A stretch of 64,000 nt of DNA, from contig JAGFMI010000004.1 of assembly GCA_021030905.1 (NCBI GenBank), forward strand, positions 558,001 through 622,000. The letters run 5' to 3'. Shown here in pieces: positions 45,831 through 59,219 of the stretch (its first letter is position 1; the number at the start of each line of letters is the position of its first letter). The notes under the pieces were generated by a model, which made no database searches, was not told the DNA's origin, and saw only the letters and a list, made by a program, of their open reading frames with translations. The stretch comes from Pyrenula massariospora. Lineage: Eukaryota > Ascomycota > Eurotiomycetes > Pyrenulales > Pyrenulaceae. The translations under genes were made by a program, and so were the position numbers.

Positions 45831-48735
45831 ATGGACAACAGTGATGGTGATAAGGAGTATGACATTCAAAATAAGGCAGAGCTATGTCGCGTCAGTTTTG
45901 TAAAAATTCTTGCTGCGGTTCATCGAGACAGCCTTGTTATCGAGCGCATTCCCTCTCTATTTGTTCAAACTCCTGGAACAAAGCCTATCCTAACCATATC
46001 CGACCTTCGCGACGAGTTTGAGCAATTCCGGATCTGGGCCGAGAACATTGGAGTCTTTGCGTCCGACCATGACTCCCTCGATTACAGACTGCGCGAGGCG
46101 TCGGATGTCAAGGAAAGCATCGTATTATTACTACAGAGTCTTCGCACAGATATAGAAGAAGGTATTACCCCGCGTCGGCCTGGTACGGTAGATAGTATTC
46201 CTAATCCTTGAAGTGTTAATGCTTCTTTTTAAGGATCGAAAATACACCGAGGCACTACCCACGCAGATCTCAACCACGCATAGCGATGACAGCTCTGATA
46301 GCGACGAAGAGTCATTGACTGACATTCAAGTCACAGCGTTCGAGATTCAGTGTCGTCTTGGCCACATTTCCGATGTTATCAATAAGCTCTGCAGCCTTGC
46401 CCGTGTCATTCGCACCTCTGGCGTTCGAAGCCGAACAAGCAAGGCCGCAAAATACGTGCACTATGAAGATGGCTTTAACCAGACGAAGATTTTCGAGGAA
46501 GACTATCTGCCAAATGTGCTTCGGCATCGCTATCAACTAACAGAGCCACTTCTCTCAAGATTTTCTAAGGTCATCTCGTCGCGGCGCCGTCGCTTCTTGT
46601 ACCAACTTAGGCACCAGAAACGCCTCGCATACGGTGCGAAAGTCAACGATGCATCTTCATGTATAGAATCACACTCAGACAACGTGGCCACCACCATCCA
46701 ATTGCCGCAGGTCAAAGAATATGCGGATGTGGTCGATGCACCAGCACAGCCGTTAGCTCCGGTAGTTCAGCACCGTGAAGCTGAGAGTGGCATTGCTCAA
46801 TCAACGCATGCTACTACGTTTTGCGATTTGCCGCTGAAACGAAACGCACCGTCGACAATGGTGGCGTCCACGACACAATTAGCAATTGGGGATGCGATTA
46901 TTCCACCACCTCCGCCTCTAATAAATAGAGCAACGCACTTTCAGTGCCCTTATTGCCGTCTTCTGGTCGAGCAGCACAAGGCCACCCCGACCGCTTGGAG
47001 GAAACATGTTGTCAATGATTTGCAGCCATTTGTCTGCATCGAGCCAGATTGTCCTGATCCTTACGTGGTCTTGGAGACTTGGACAGATTGGATTGAGCAC
47101 CAGAAATGGGCTCACGCGATCGAATGGTGGTGCGAAGGGTTCGAGCCCAACCATCTGCCAACGAGGTTCGCCACAGCTGAAGAGTATTCTGAGCATCTTC
47201 TAAATGATCACATGTCAGCTTTATCGATTCGCAGCGTTTCGAAACTGGTAAACGCCGGCGGAGGACCATCACAGGAGCCATTTAGCTGTTGCCCCTTCTG
47301 CAATTTCCGCGCCGCTGATTCAGAGGCGGCATTTCATAATGATGCTTCAAAAGCGCTGATGACAGCCAAAATTAGCCAAAAGCGACTGCAAGGTCACATA
47401 TTCAACCACCTCCTTGCGATGTTCATACTTGCATTGCCCAGCCGCAACGACATTGAAGACGCAGGTTCTGAAGAGGCTGGCTCAGCTGTCGCCAGAAGTA
47501 TCGTCGTTACTGGCAACCAAAACAGCCCAAAGTCTGCATTGACTGAGCCACTTTCTAGCTTCTCATCTCTAGCACCTTTTCCTTACACGGGGGCCGGAGC
47601 GCTTGAGAACAATTCTATGGAGGGTAACGATGTTCCTGACAGCAGTCTGGGTAGAGAGGTGCTGCCAGAAGGCAATTATCCAAGGGACTTCACTCTATCC
47701 GATACAGGTTCTCATCGCGATTTTCCGCCTCTCTCTCCATTCCCGTTAGTGACCGGCAGGAACTCTGACGTTATGCGTCATGAAACCATGGAGGGCCAAA
47801 AAATCAAGATGAATCCCAAAGTCCGAGTGGATCCTATTGTTCCCAATCTCTATGGCTTCAAAACGCATGTCCGCCAACTTACTCCTCGCATCGAACCCTT
47901 CCTCATTGAGAGAATCGCTCTCGAACAGGTACAACGCTACAATAAGCTGTGTGAGAGCAAATTGAAACATAATACTGCCGATTATGACACTAGGAAATGT
48001 CCGTCGGATCATTACTGCTTCGACCTTGGCGGTGAAGCCACCATGCTACCGACGCGCAAAGGCCAGATTACAGTTTCCAGTGAAGAAGAGAACGCCTTTA
48101 CTTTTGATGAAGGCGATGTCATTGCATCTCCTCTCCCACCAGGTATCCCGCCCCCACCAACTAAACGGTACCCTACACATTTCGAGTGCACGTTCTGTGG
48201 TAAGCTTATATATTTTAACACGCTATCGGACTGGATTAAGCACGTCCTTAGAGCCATTCAGCCCTTTACATGCACATTTCCTAACTGTATTGGACCTAAA
48301 TTATTTAAAAGAAAGAAAGATTGGATTCGACATGAAAACGAACGACACCGCCAACTTGAATACTGGAAGTGTTCTATGCAGGAGTGTAGCCATGTTTGTT
48401 ATAGACAGGAAAATTTCATACAGCATCTTATTCGTGAGCACAAGCTGCCAGAGCCAAAGATAAAGTCCCAAGGACGCGATAAATATAAGCTGACCAAAGA
48501 CGAAGCTGAGATCGAGATAGTTGGACGCCAGGCGGAAGAGTGTCGACATGATTCTAGTAAACAGCCTGAAGATGAGCCTTGCAGGTTCTGTGGCAGCATC
48601 TGTAGTTCCTGGAAGAAGCTTTATGAACATATGGCTAAACACATGGAGCAAATCGCATTTCCTGTCTTGGAGCTTGTTAGACAGAGGGAGATGTCATCAG
48701 AGACAATCATCGGGCAGAGTCACCTGCAAACCTGA
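45831..48735 (+). CDS. C2H2 zinc-finger protein with two copies of a finger module
   Basis: Two exons, 45831-46187 and 46234-48735, join over a 46-nt intron (gtagat...ttttaag); 952 aa. Another donor at 46,161 would leave the wrong phase. Residues about 1-260 are the helical N-terminal region seen in fungal proteins of this type, including IRTSGVRSRTSKAAKY. Module A begins near residue 347 with a proline linker, THFQCPYCRLLVE, LQPFVCIEPDCPD and WIEHQKWAH. Module B begins near residue 646 with a similar proline linker, THFECTFCGKLIY, IQPFTCTFPNCIG and WIRHENERH. Each module is followed by more Cys/His pairs. Fungal proteins with these fingers are common beside STAND genes; whether they bind nucleic acid or protein is unknown. 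Confidence 0.8.
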
Positions 48736-51113
48736 AAGGCCGCTTTTCCAACGATGATCACATCCCATAAGGATGAGAAGGCGCGCTCTCAAGAGTGGCG
48801 GAAGGAATCCCTCATAAGAGGCTCATGGACAGACCTCTCATCCCATCCACTCCAGCCATTGCGCAGAGCGACGCCTCTAGCCGCACCGGCGACAACTACG
48901 GCGAAAGACGTATTTGGGTCTACATCGCCTGGTGTGTCGAAACGAGACTTGTCGCAGAGCTCCAAGGATACCTCAGTCGATCATTGATCCGGCCCCCTCG
49001 AGCACCATCTACCCACCGCCGGTCAGAGAGACCCTCATCGTAGTAAACACTCCGCTAGCTACCTCAATAGCTGCCTCCCCTGCCCACCGACACCTTTCCC
49101 CTGCCGCCCACCTTCGTTCGAACCTTCGTTTGAGTTTCCCCTGATCCCCAAAATCTCGCGTAGGGCGGCTGAGACTTTCAATCCACATTACCAGCAACAG
49201 GAAGAGATCCCACGAGGCAAATTTGGACAGGCTAGGTGCGAGAGCATGAGTCCACCACCCCTTGCACATGCCTGTCAGGTAATGTATTGCGGTAAATCAC
49301 TTCATCCACGGAAAAAGGGACGACAAAGAAGCGAACCATGACCAGCTCAAGCAAAATGCTCATTCCCCGCCGCAATTTCAAATGGACCTAGCTAGCTTCG
49401 CTAAGAAACAACATCCTCAGCGTGCCGAGACAGCAGGGTGACGGGGCTTTTTGGAGGCAGACGGACAAGTGAGAGCGGATGGCATGAAGCGAAAATCTGG
49501 GGACGGGACTTTACCGGGAAATTACCTGCAGCGATGAAATTACGAGTATGAAAGAAGTCGGGGAGTCAGGCTTTTGAGCGATGCCGTGTGAGAATTTGAC
49601 TTACTCCCCCGAAGGCATTATTGAAGAGTGTAAATGTCAGCTTTTTGGAGATACAGGCTCAATTGAAGATCAGGACCTAGAGGGACATCTAGGGCGTAAG
49701 CAGAGCAAAACAAAAAATTGAGCATTGAGGCTATCTATCTATGAAGCTCTCCCTTTCTACCAGAGCATCGAGTAGCGTTCAGCCATCACCTAGGTGCCTA
49801 ATCGGGTGGATGTTGAAATCTAGTCCTTTTTCGTGAACGTTATTTTACCCCCTTGTCCACATTACACGGAGTATTGATACGTAAGTTTATGGGATGAGTT
49901 ATGGACAAATTTAAGCGTAAGACACAAGCACTATCCAGTTAGTCGCCCGGGATAGACGGTAGGTAACCATACAGCGGCGCCACACCGTGAAGCCTCGAGC
50001 GGTCGACCTTCAGGTCTCAGCGTTATCAACTGCGACACCTCCTTCCTACATACCCGAATCTCCTCCATTTCCCGGCTCAGCAAAGCACAATTCAACATAT
50101 ACCGACAATATTCCTAGGAAAAATTTCTAGCACTTCAATACCGGCAACAGCGCGCAATAACTTAATACAGTATCGTGTGTATGATGGTATGGTATCTTCT
50201 GTGACGAGGATGTGGAGTGGCTCCTGTGGGTTTTGATTACAATAAGATGTGATGGGCCGGGGATGGTTTTGGTTTGGGAGTCAGTGTGGATTGGCAGGGT
50301 GGGGGTGGATGGGGGAGAGTTTGGGGCTGGATGATGAGGCGACGAGGAGGTTGTGGGAGGAGGGAGGTGAAGGCGGAGGTTTTGTGGGGAGTAGGGTTCG
50401 GCTGGGATTGGCGAGGGATGAATTCATGGGAGCATGGGAATCTCTATGAGGTCTTCTTCTGGAGAGGTGGAATGGAATGGCTTTTTGATTGTGTGGATCT
50501 TTGGTTGGGTCTATCTATCTAGAAGTACGAAACGTGGAGCATTGGAAGGAAGAGGTCGCAGGGCATGTGTGAGTCGTTGAAAGGTGAACAATTTTTCTCG
50601 ACCAGCATCCGGCTTTGGAAGAGTACTTCTGGCCTGTTCGCTCGTGACTGGACTCGTTAGGTATGCCGTAACCAAACGATAGTAAGCGCTCGACGAAACT
50701 TGGATGAAGACAGCGATTCGCTATGCGCGGAAATGCTAGCTAAGCAGCATAGAAAAGCGTCGCTCGGTCAATATACTTTGATTCTTCCCCTAAAAAACTA
50801 AACATCAGGGTGAGAGAAGCGGAACAAGTCGGTGGCAGGAAACCACGTCGGTTTCCCAATGAAAATTGTTTGGCCATTCAACGGTCTGCTCTAACATGCC
50901 ATTCATAGGTTCGAACGATCTGTTCAAGGGGGGCGCGGAGCGTTCAAGTCATTCTGAGCATGCTGAGCTTCGTCGATTTCGTCCTCGACGGGCTCGGGTT
51001 GCTCGCCTTCATCGTTGTCCACGGCTTCCTCACTGTCTTGGTCTTCCTCACCATCCTCATCCTCTTCATCCACATCATCGTCATCATCGTCCTCGTCGTC
51101 ATCGCCGTTCTCG
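48736..51113. other. Gene-poor stretch
   Basis: About 2.4 kb with no supported gene on the plus strand or most of the minus strand. A C-rich patch (50,030-50,110) precedes a strongly G-rich one (50,240-50,430), the same polarity as in several genes here but outside any gene. At 50,924-51,121 the minus strand has a 65-codon aspartate/glutamate-rich frame directly downstream of the F-box gene. It may be a low-complexity accident or an unrecognised tail exon. Confidence 0.5.
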
Positions 51114-51788
51114 TCACTCATAATGCTTTACCCAACAATGAGCATAATCGTTTGACAACAATTGGGCGCTGTACCCCAGGAATGCGGATAGAAGCTCATC
51201 GGACTGTTTTCGGGTCGATACCGGAGGCATAGTTGCACTATCGCCATCCAGTCGCTGGAGATGAAGCTCAAGACTAGTGAGATGGCCCTGAAAGTCCTTG
51301 TTGGCAGGAGATGACTTCAGAAATTCTAAAACTGTAATGCCACGAGCGAGAAACTCTACGCAACATATTCGGTCCAAGGTTTGGATATTGCATAGCTCGA
51401 ATATCATGCATCTCATCGCTACTAGTATACCTTGACGATCATATCGAAGTAGACTTTCTGTATGATAAGACACGACAATCTTCTGAAGGTTGGGCAGCTC
51501 TTCCAAGACGTCTATAAGCCCGACGCTTTCAGGAGGCAAGAGCTGAGAGATATACAGCGCCTTGACCAAAGAGCACAAGCTCGACGTGTTGGCAATTTCT
51601 TCGAGGCTGTGCCAGTCAAAAGTCCTTTCTCTCACTCTTTGATCGGACCCTGTAATGTGGATATCATGGAAGAGACACTCGGCCGCAATGGGTTCCAGTG
51701 CTCGGCAAACGAGTCTGACTGCCTTCAAAGTGTCACTAGGAAGCCGTTCTGTGATGTTGCAAAGGATTTCCTGCGGCAAACTGTCCAT
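51114..51788 (-). CDS. F-box protein
   Basis: Single exon as read, 224 aa, starting at the ATG of MDSLPQEILCNITERLPSDT, which with LKAVRLVCRALEPIAAECLF forms a standard N-terminal F-box for Skp1 binding in an SCF ubiquitin ligase. The rest is leucine-rich (LEELPNLQKIVVSY, FQGHLTSLELHLQRL), as in fungal F-box/LRR-like proteins, but is short and ends soon after. The stop overlaps the start of an acidic frame in another phase, so the true 3' end could differ if an unseen intron exists. Target unknown. Confidence 0.68.
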   Translation of the reverse strand: MDSLPQEILCNITERLPSDTLKAVRLVCRALEPIAAECLFHDIHITGSDQRVRERTFDWHSLEEIANTSSLCSLVKALYISQLLPPESVGLIDVLEELPNLQKIVVSYHTESLLRYDRQGILVAMRCMIFELCNIQTLDRICCVEFLARGITVLEFLKSSPANKDFQGHLTSLELHLQRLDGDSATMPPVSTRKQSDELLSAFLGYSAQLLSNDYAHCWVKHYE

Positions 51789-54700
51789 GTTTTTGTTCGA
51801 AATCGTATCGAAAATCAACCTAGCAAAGTATAGCTGGTGAAGAGACGTGGAGACCGGGTAGGGAATATGGATAAAGCTTTAGTGACAGCTGAAGATTAGT
51901 AAGTCTGTTGCAAGCATGGGAAAGCACACTGACCTAGATTCAAGCCCTAACAGCTTTAGCAGCCGAGACAAGGAAGAGTCTCGTTTTGAAGCAACGTCGT
52001 CATCTGGTGGCGAAGATGTGTTATTTTCGCGGAAAATGAAGTTTACGGCCGTCGAAAAACTTCAGGTCAGTGACTCATATTAGGATAGCGGTGAAGTGTT
52101 GGTGAAAGTGCATTATCATGGGAATTGTTACGATCACTGTGTCTTCTAGTCGTCTTATGGCGTGGAAGGGTGTGCCAAACATTGATTCATATCTGCTTTT
52201 CCTCATCCGTGACTTATGTGAAAGAAAATACAAGCGCAGAATTTGAGTGAAGGTATTCCAAGTCAAGAAATACTTCCTCCTACATAGTACGATTTTGTCT
52301 CCTCGGTCCTTCCCTTCTCCTCCCCTTTCTCCCGAGGCGAGGAACAACGTTGATCATAGGCTCATTGCACATACCATGATATGGATTTTTCCCATCTTAC
52401 CGTTGCGTTGTTTATGTTGGTAGACAGGTGTAGGCACACACGCGCCGATATAGATGGCCGCAGACCCACCTTGATATAATCAGTGAAACGTGGATTCAAG
52501 TAAATCATAATGGCTGTTAGCATGATAAAAATTAAAAACTATGTAACATCAACACCGTCTTCAATAGCTATTTGAACCGTTTTCACGCTTAGCGCTGGAT
52601 GGATCGACATTTTATCCGGCAACTTCCTCGTAACGAGGTAGCATGAAGGTGATTATGGGACAGTAGTCGGCTGAATCGGGCTCGTGGAGTGTCGCATTTA
52701 GACCTCACAGGGATGTGACGCTGCATGGTTATACACCAATTATTGTAGACGGAGGAATCCAAGTGCAGTTCCAATAGCGGAAAGCGGATTATCTGATCTT
52801 CAATAACTCGTAGCAAGCGCAGGCACAAAAGACTTCATTAATTCCAGCCATTTTGCAAACAGCTTTCTCAACTCGAGCTCGCTTGTTGCTGTTTGACTTC
52901 ACCACATCTCGAAAACAGCGGTAGAAAAATGTCCGGGATTGCTACCGTGTTAGCGTCTTGTACAGCAATAAATCTTTCGTCATGGTGACACCGAGGATGG
53001 GATGGGTATCGCAGGGGGAACCATGCTTAGTTGGCCTCTGGGTTATGCATCTGACAAGATCTTGAGGTGCCATAGATCGAGGGCTTGGAAGCGGTGACTG
53101 ATTGCGCCGAGAGACTGCCAAGGAGTGGAGTGATTGCGCGCCAATGTAGAGAGACATGTCGTAAATAATTCAGGGGCTGGCATCAGCATAGCCATGACAG
53201 CAAAGAAATATGACTGGCATGATGGCGACTTTCAACAGTGAAGGAGATATCTAAGCGCGTAGAATACTTCATTTAGAGGAGACACGGCAAAATTCTGAAA
53301 ATATGCCCCGTCTCAGCCTTGCCTCGTGTTTGCGGCTGCCGGACTAGGAGCCTCGTCCTCGTTTTGGAAGCTTCTTGGCCCCCTTGAAACCTGAAATAGC
53401 TCCGAGGTAGCCAGTGGACCATGTTGAGAGATTTGACGACAGAAAGCCTTGGCTGTAGCATACCTGATTCTGCGAAAGGCGCTAGAAAGCGCTGGAGTCA
53501 AAGAACGAGGGGCCGGAGGTTTTAGAAGCGCCCGGAGGCGCCCGTGTAGGAGTGGTGACGAGTCGACAGACGCTCTGTACCACGTTTAGGCGCACACAGG
53601 ATGCCGCAAGAGGTCATCACGGCGGTTCTCGCGAGACGCCCGGCCTTTTTCGTTTCAACGATAGCATCGAGGTTGCTTCGTAGAGGCTGCCGGTGGTTGG
53701 GGGTGTCAGTCCGTCGTGGTCCTCACGGAGAGCCATAAACTCAACGTTGCAGTGGCAATTCGCGTGTCTAGGGAATTGACACACCCCCGCATAGGATCGT
53801 CCTGTCTTATCTATTGAAGGATGGGAGGGCGACTCATGACTCGGCGCGGGGAGGTGAATTGCGTGTATCGAGTGAAGGAGAGGCGTGGAGGGGAGGGGAC
53901 GAGTGAGGCAGTGCAAACAGCCAAGGCAGCCCGGTGTAATATGGGTCAGCGATCGGATTGGGCAGGGTGGTCCGGGTGTTGTGGCCAGCAATTTGGCGGC
54001 AGGCCAACAGCGCTGGTCCCCGACAAGCATCCACCTGCATCATCACTGAAGATTTTGTCGAACAACACCGTCAATGGAGTAAGAGAGCGAGCTTTGGGAA
54101 GAGGAGGGAGCATCGTGAACCGCGGAGGCCCGGCCACATCGTCGTCTCTCCACCTGCGCTCCGGATCGCCAGCTTCACCTGCCGTCTGCGGCAAAGTCTA
54201 AATACACGGTTAGGCAAAGTCAAGATCGAGGATCCTCGCTGTACCTTGGCACAATTCTGCATTCACGCCTAGAAACCACATCCCTCCGTCTCCACCCTTC
54301 TGAACCGTCAACACTTTTTCTCCTGGCCACGGCGTGTCACACGGCACCCATATCCTATCTTCAAGCTGCATCGCCCACTCAACATCACTTCCGCTCAACA
54401 GGCAATACGTTGACCTTGTCACCGCTTCTCGCTCGCCAGCCCTCCAATTGATGCTCCTAGCTTACAACCAATCTTCTTTTGCAACAGCTGTGACCCAAAC
54501 CCTTGGGATACCCAGCCCCTCTATCATTGGTCGAAAGCTATGAGTTGTGATTGCTCAACCCGGTAGCGAAAGCTACCTCACTTACAAGAGAAGGGGCATT
54601 GGAACAGACCCTTACAATCCATAACAATACCATCAAGCTCGCCGGGTTGAGAATTCCATTTCCAATCGATGTTGATAGAACGGGAACACCGTTCTACAAT

Positions 54701-54829
54701 CTGCCGTTGCTACTCTGGGAGGGAATGGTACCTACGCTCCTTCATAATCCGATTCGCTCACAGGTCTCACCGATGATACTTGCTCGCAGCATATCCTTAA
54801 TACATTACCCTTTTACCTAATTGCACAAC
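51789..54829. other. Long gene-free region upstream of the calcium pump
   Basis: About 3 kb with only short frames on both strands, none with a recognisable domain. It includes the upstream regions of the F-box gene and the Ca2+-ATPase. The last ~600 bp are pyrimidine-rich in patches, in keeping with a fungal promoter and leader. Confidence 0.5.
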
Positions 54830-57800
54830 ATGTCCAATAATGAAGAGAGCGGTGGCCAGTCGCCAAGCGGAAAAAGAGAACGCGCTCCTACGATCAACAT
54901 CGACACATCTGCCGTAAACGGACAGACCGAAGCGACTTCGAGTACCGTCACTGACCGCCCCAGCCCTCTGCCTCGAATTCAGACACAAGATCTTGATAAA
55001 CCACCAAGACCTTCCTCGACCTTCAATCAATCGCCGACTGAATTACGACAAACGCCCTCATTCGAAAGCCGCGAGAGCAGACCTACTTCCCCACACAACG
55101 TTTCATCCCCGACTTCAAAATGGGATGGAAATGGTCATAACTTCCTTTCCGTACCAACAGCACGGTCGAGAGGAAACTCGATGGACTCGGACATTGATGG
55201 AAATGCACCGTCTTCCCTTGGGGGCGACACAATCTTCAATTCAGCTTCAGAGGCAACTACTCAAAGACCACAGACCGATAATGGTAATCTCATAAATGAC
55301 AAAGACGCGCTACGTCCAGATCCAGGCACGGAGGCCGACTTTGAGGTTGAAAACAACAAGTTTGCCTTCTCGCCAGGTCAGTTAAACAAACTTATAAATC
55401 CCAAGAGCATGTCCGCTTTTCACGCTCTTGGCGGTTTGGCTGGTTTGGAAAAAGGGTTGAGAACCAATCGCCACACTGGTCTCTCTCTGGACGAGGTCCA
55501 CCTGGATGGCACTGTCTCCTTTAACACCGCTGTACACTCGGCCGTCGAGGAATATGGAGACATGAAGCCGGTGAAACGAAGCACCACAACAGGCACGATG
55601 GGAAGTGCCAAAGAAGGTCGCCACGATGCCTTTGCAGACCGGAAACGTATTTTCAAAGACAACCGATTGCCAGAACGAAAGTCTAAAACCATTTGGGAGC
55701 TCGCATGGATGGCATACAACGACAAAGTTCTCATCCTCCTGACTGTCGCGGCCGTCATCTCTCTAGCGCTCGGGATTTACCAGTCCATTACAGCAACAGA
55801 TGGGGAAGCAAGGGTGCAGTGGGTTGAAGGCGTGGCTATCATCGTTGCAATTGTTATCGTGGTTGTAGTTGGGGCTCTGAATGATTTTCAGAAAGAACGC
55901 CAATTCCTCAAACTAAACAAGAAAAAAGATGAGCGCTACGTGAAGGTGATCCGATCCGGCAAGTCCCGCGAGATATCTGTTTATGATGTCCTTGTTGGAG
56001 ATGTCATGCACCTTGAGCCAGGAGACCTCATTCCAGTTGACGGTATCATGATAGAGGGTCACAACATTAAATGCGATGAATCTTCCGCCACTGGAGAGTC
56101 CGACATCCTGCGCAAGACTGGCGGAGATGAAGTTTATCAAGCAATTGATCATCACGAGAGCATTCACAAGCTAGACCCCTTCATTTTATCGGGTGGAAAA
56201 GTCTCAGAAGGCGTAGGCACGTTTCTGGTCACCTCTGTCGGTGTGAATTCCAGCTACGGGAAAACGTTGATGTCACTACAAGACGAGCAGCAGACAACAC
56301 CTCTCCAGTCTAAGCTCAACGTACTTGCTGAGTACATCGCGAAGTTAGGATTGGCATCCGGCCTTCTGCTTTTCGTCGTTCTTTTCATCAAGTTTCTAGT
56401 CAATTTGAAGAACATTGATGGTGGCGCCCAAGAAAAGGGGCAGAACTTCCTTCAGATCTTTATCGTCGCCGTTACAATTATTGTAGTCGCTGTTCCTGAA
56501 GGTTTACCTCTCGCAGTTACCTTGGCGCTGGCGTTTGCAACCACGAGGATGCTCCGAGATAATAACTTGGTGAGACTGTTACGGGCTTGCGAGACAATGG
56601 GCAATGCGACTACGGTATGTTCGGACAAAACTGGTACCTTGACCCAGAACAAGATGAGTGTTGTCGCAGGGACGGTCGGAACTTCCTCTCGATTTGGTGA
56701 TAAGCAGCCATCCGGTGGAGCAGCAACGACGCCAATTGCGAAGCAGAGAGAATCTCTGGATAGCCCTGCTGACGTCTCCTCAAACGAATTCGTTTCTACA
56801 CTAGCTCCAGTGGTTAGAGATCTGATCAAAAACTCCATTACTCTCAACTCTACAGCCTTCGAATCTGAAGAAAATGGCGAGCTCATTTTCGTGGGCTCCA
56901 AAACAGAAACTGCTCTACTAACATTTGCCCGAGAACATCTTGGTATTGCCTCTGTCAACGAAGAACGCGCTAACGCGGAGATCGTACAACTGGTTCCCTT
57001 CGATTCAGCTCGCAAATGCATGGCCGTGGTAATCAAGCTGCCGGACGGTAGGTACCGCATGTTCGTGAAGGGGGCTTCCGAGATCCTAATAGCGCAATGC
57101 ACCCGAATTCTTCGAGATCCTATTAAAGACGCATCTGAGATTCCCATGTCGCGTGAGAACTCGGAGACGCTAGGCCAAATCGTGCATAATTACGCATCCC
57201 GATCTTTACGCACTATTGCCTTGATCTATCGCGATTTCCAGCAATGGCCCCCGAGAGGTGCGCCCGTACTTGAAGAAGACCACCGGCTAGCTCAGTTTGA
57301 GCCCATCTTCAAGGATATGACGTTCCTTGGAGTCGTGGGTATTCAAGACCCGCTCCGGCCTGGTGTTGCAGATGCTGTCCGAGCTTGTCAGGTCGCCGGC
57401 GTCTTTGTTCGAATGGTCACAGGCGACAATCTCACCACCGCCAAAGCCATTGCCACAGAATGCGGGATTTTTACTCCAGGAGGTATCGCCATGGAAGGTC
57501 CCTTGTTTCGGAAACTGTCTTCTCGCCAAATGACACAAATTGTACCTCGATTACAGGTTCTTGCAAGATCAAGTCCTGAGGACAAGCGAAAGCTAGTTGC
57601 CCATCTGAAGAAACTTGGAGAGACAGTGGCCGTGACAGGAGATGGCACCAATGATGCGCCTGCTTTGAAGATTGCGGACGTTGGTTTTTCCATGGGTATC
57701 GCCGGCACGGAAGTTGCGAAGGAAGCCTCGGCTATTATTCTGATGGACGACAACTTTGCTTCGATAGTGAAGGCTATTTCTTGGGGTCGAACGGTCAACG

Positions 57801-59219
57801 ATGCTGTGAAAAAGTTCCTACAGGTTTGTCACCCACTACCATAATCAATGACAGTTTCTGATTATTTGCAGTTTCAAATTACTGTCAACATCACCGCTGT
57901 GCTACTTACATTTGTTTCTGCGGTATCTAGCGGGGACGAGGAATCAGTCCTCACAGCAGTCCAACTTTTATGGGTGAATTTGATCATGGACACGTTCGCG
58001 GCCCTAGCTCTCGCGACAGACCCTCCAACTCCAAGCCTACTAAGACGGAAACCCGAGCCCAAATCGGCTCCTTTGATCACCTTGACAATGTGGAAGATGA
58101 TCATTGGCCAATCGATATTTCAGCTTGTAGTAACTTTCATCCTTTACTTTGCGGGCAAATCTATCTTCTCCTATCAATCTCCCCGGGAACAGGAGCAACT
58201 GCAGACCACTGTTTTCAACACATTTGTGTGGATGCAAATCTTCAACCAGTACAAGTAAGTTGGAAAACAAAGCTGAGCTCTTTACGAATGTACTAATTAT
58301 CCGCAGTTGTCGGCGTCTCGATAACGGCTTCAATATTTTCGAGGGCATTCATAAAAACATTTGGTTCATTGGAATACAATTCATCATCGTAGCCGGGCAA
58401 GTTATGATTGTTTTCATCGGAGGCACGGCTTTTCACGTTCATCGTCTTAACGGCCCTCAGTGGGGCTACTCTCTTATATTGGGATTGTTGTCAATTCCTA
58501 TCGCCGTCGTCATCCGTTGTATCCCTGATGAGCTTATCCGAAAATTCATTCCGAAATTGCCGAAACGGAAAGACGGTTCACCTCAACTATTCGTTTCGGA
58601 CGAAGAACGGATACAAGAATGGCGGCCCGAACTGGAGGAGATACGACAAGAGCTCACTTTCCTCAAGAAGATTCGTGGCGGACGGATGGCTAGTCTGGCC
58701 TACAAGATTCAACATCCTCGTGAATCCTTCATTCCTCGATCTCGGAGCGGATCTCACTCAAGATCCAATACATCATTACCACGCACACCTGACGGAGAAG
58801 GCGCTGCAATTGAAGTACCTAACGCCTCGCCGCAGTCGCCTGACCCAGCCAAGCGGCGAAGAGGTCGCTCAAGATCAAATTCCGCTTTTGGCCCAGCAGC
58901 GGCTATGGCTGGAGTGGTCGCAGGCAGCATTGCAGGAGGATGGTCACCAATCGAACGCGGCCACGACGAAGAAGACTCGATCAAGTTCTCGCGATCTAGG
59001 GCACATTCGGGGCTTGAGGATCAACCCGGCGTTGAAATTCACCCAGGCACCAAGTCGGATGACCCGATCGTGGTCGAAAACCCCCTGAAGAGCAAAGTGC
59101 CTCCGAGTCAGAATCCAGACCTGGCGCCGCGATTTGACCACGTTCTTCCGGAGGCTCATCCCCCCAGCAGCAGAGGGAGGAACACGCATTCGAGACAGTC
59201 GTCTTCGCATCACCGGTGA
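54830..59219 (+). CDS. P-type Ca2+-ATPase, type IIB (PMC1-like)
   Basis: Three exons: 54830-57823, 57872-58254, 58307-59219; introns 48 and 52 nt; 1,429 aa. The start is the ATG of MSNNEESGG. A disordered N-terminus of about 190 residues precedes LNKLINPKSMSAFHALGG, typical of fungal PMC1 pumps. Catalytic marks: TGESD, PEGLPLAV in M4, the phosphorylation loop CSDKTGTLTQNK (about residue 597), KGASEI in the nucleotide domain, TGDNLTTAKAIA, and the hinge GDGTNDAPALK (about 937). M5-M6 carry VNLIMDTFAALALATDPP and the C-terminal part has FNQYNCRRLDNG. It should pump Ca2+ from the cytosol into the vacuole, as yeast Pmc1 does. The long basic/serine-rich tail (about 190 residues, RRRGRSRSNS) may be regulatory; that is inference. 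Confidence 0.95.

Noticed and set aside
50900-50930. ggttcgaac, resembling the B box of a tRNA gene
   Set aside because: No matching A box, acceptor stem or anticodon arm can be folded around it.
53617-54046. Overlapping frames of 70-137 codons on both strands
   Set aside because: Composition is low-complexity and no frame has a domain or splice support.
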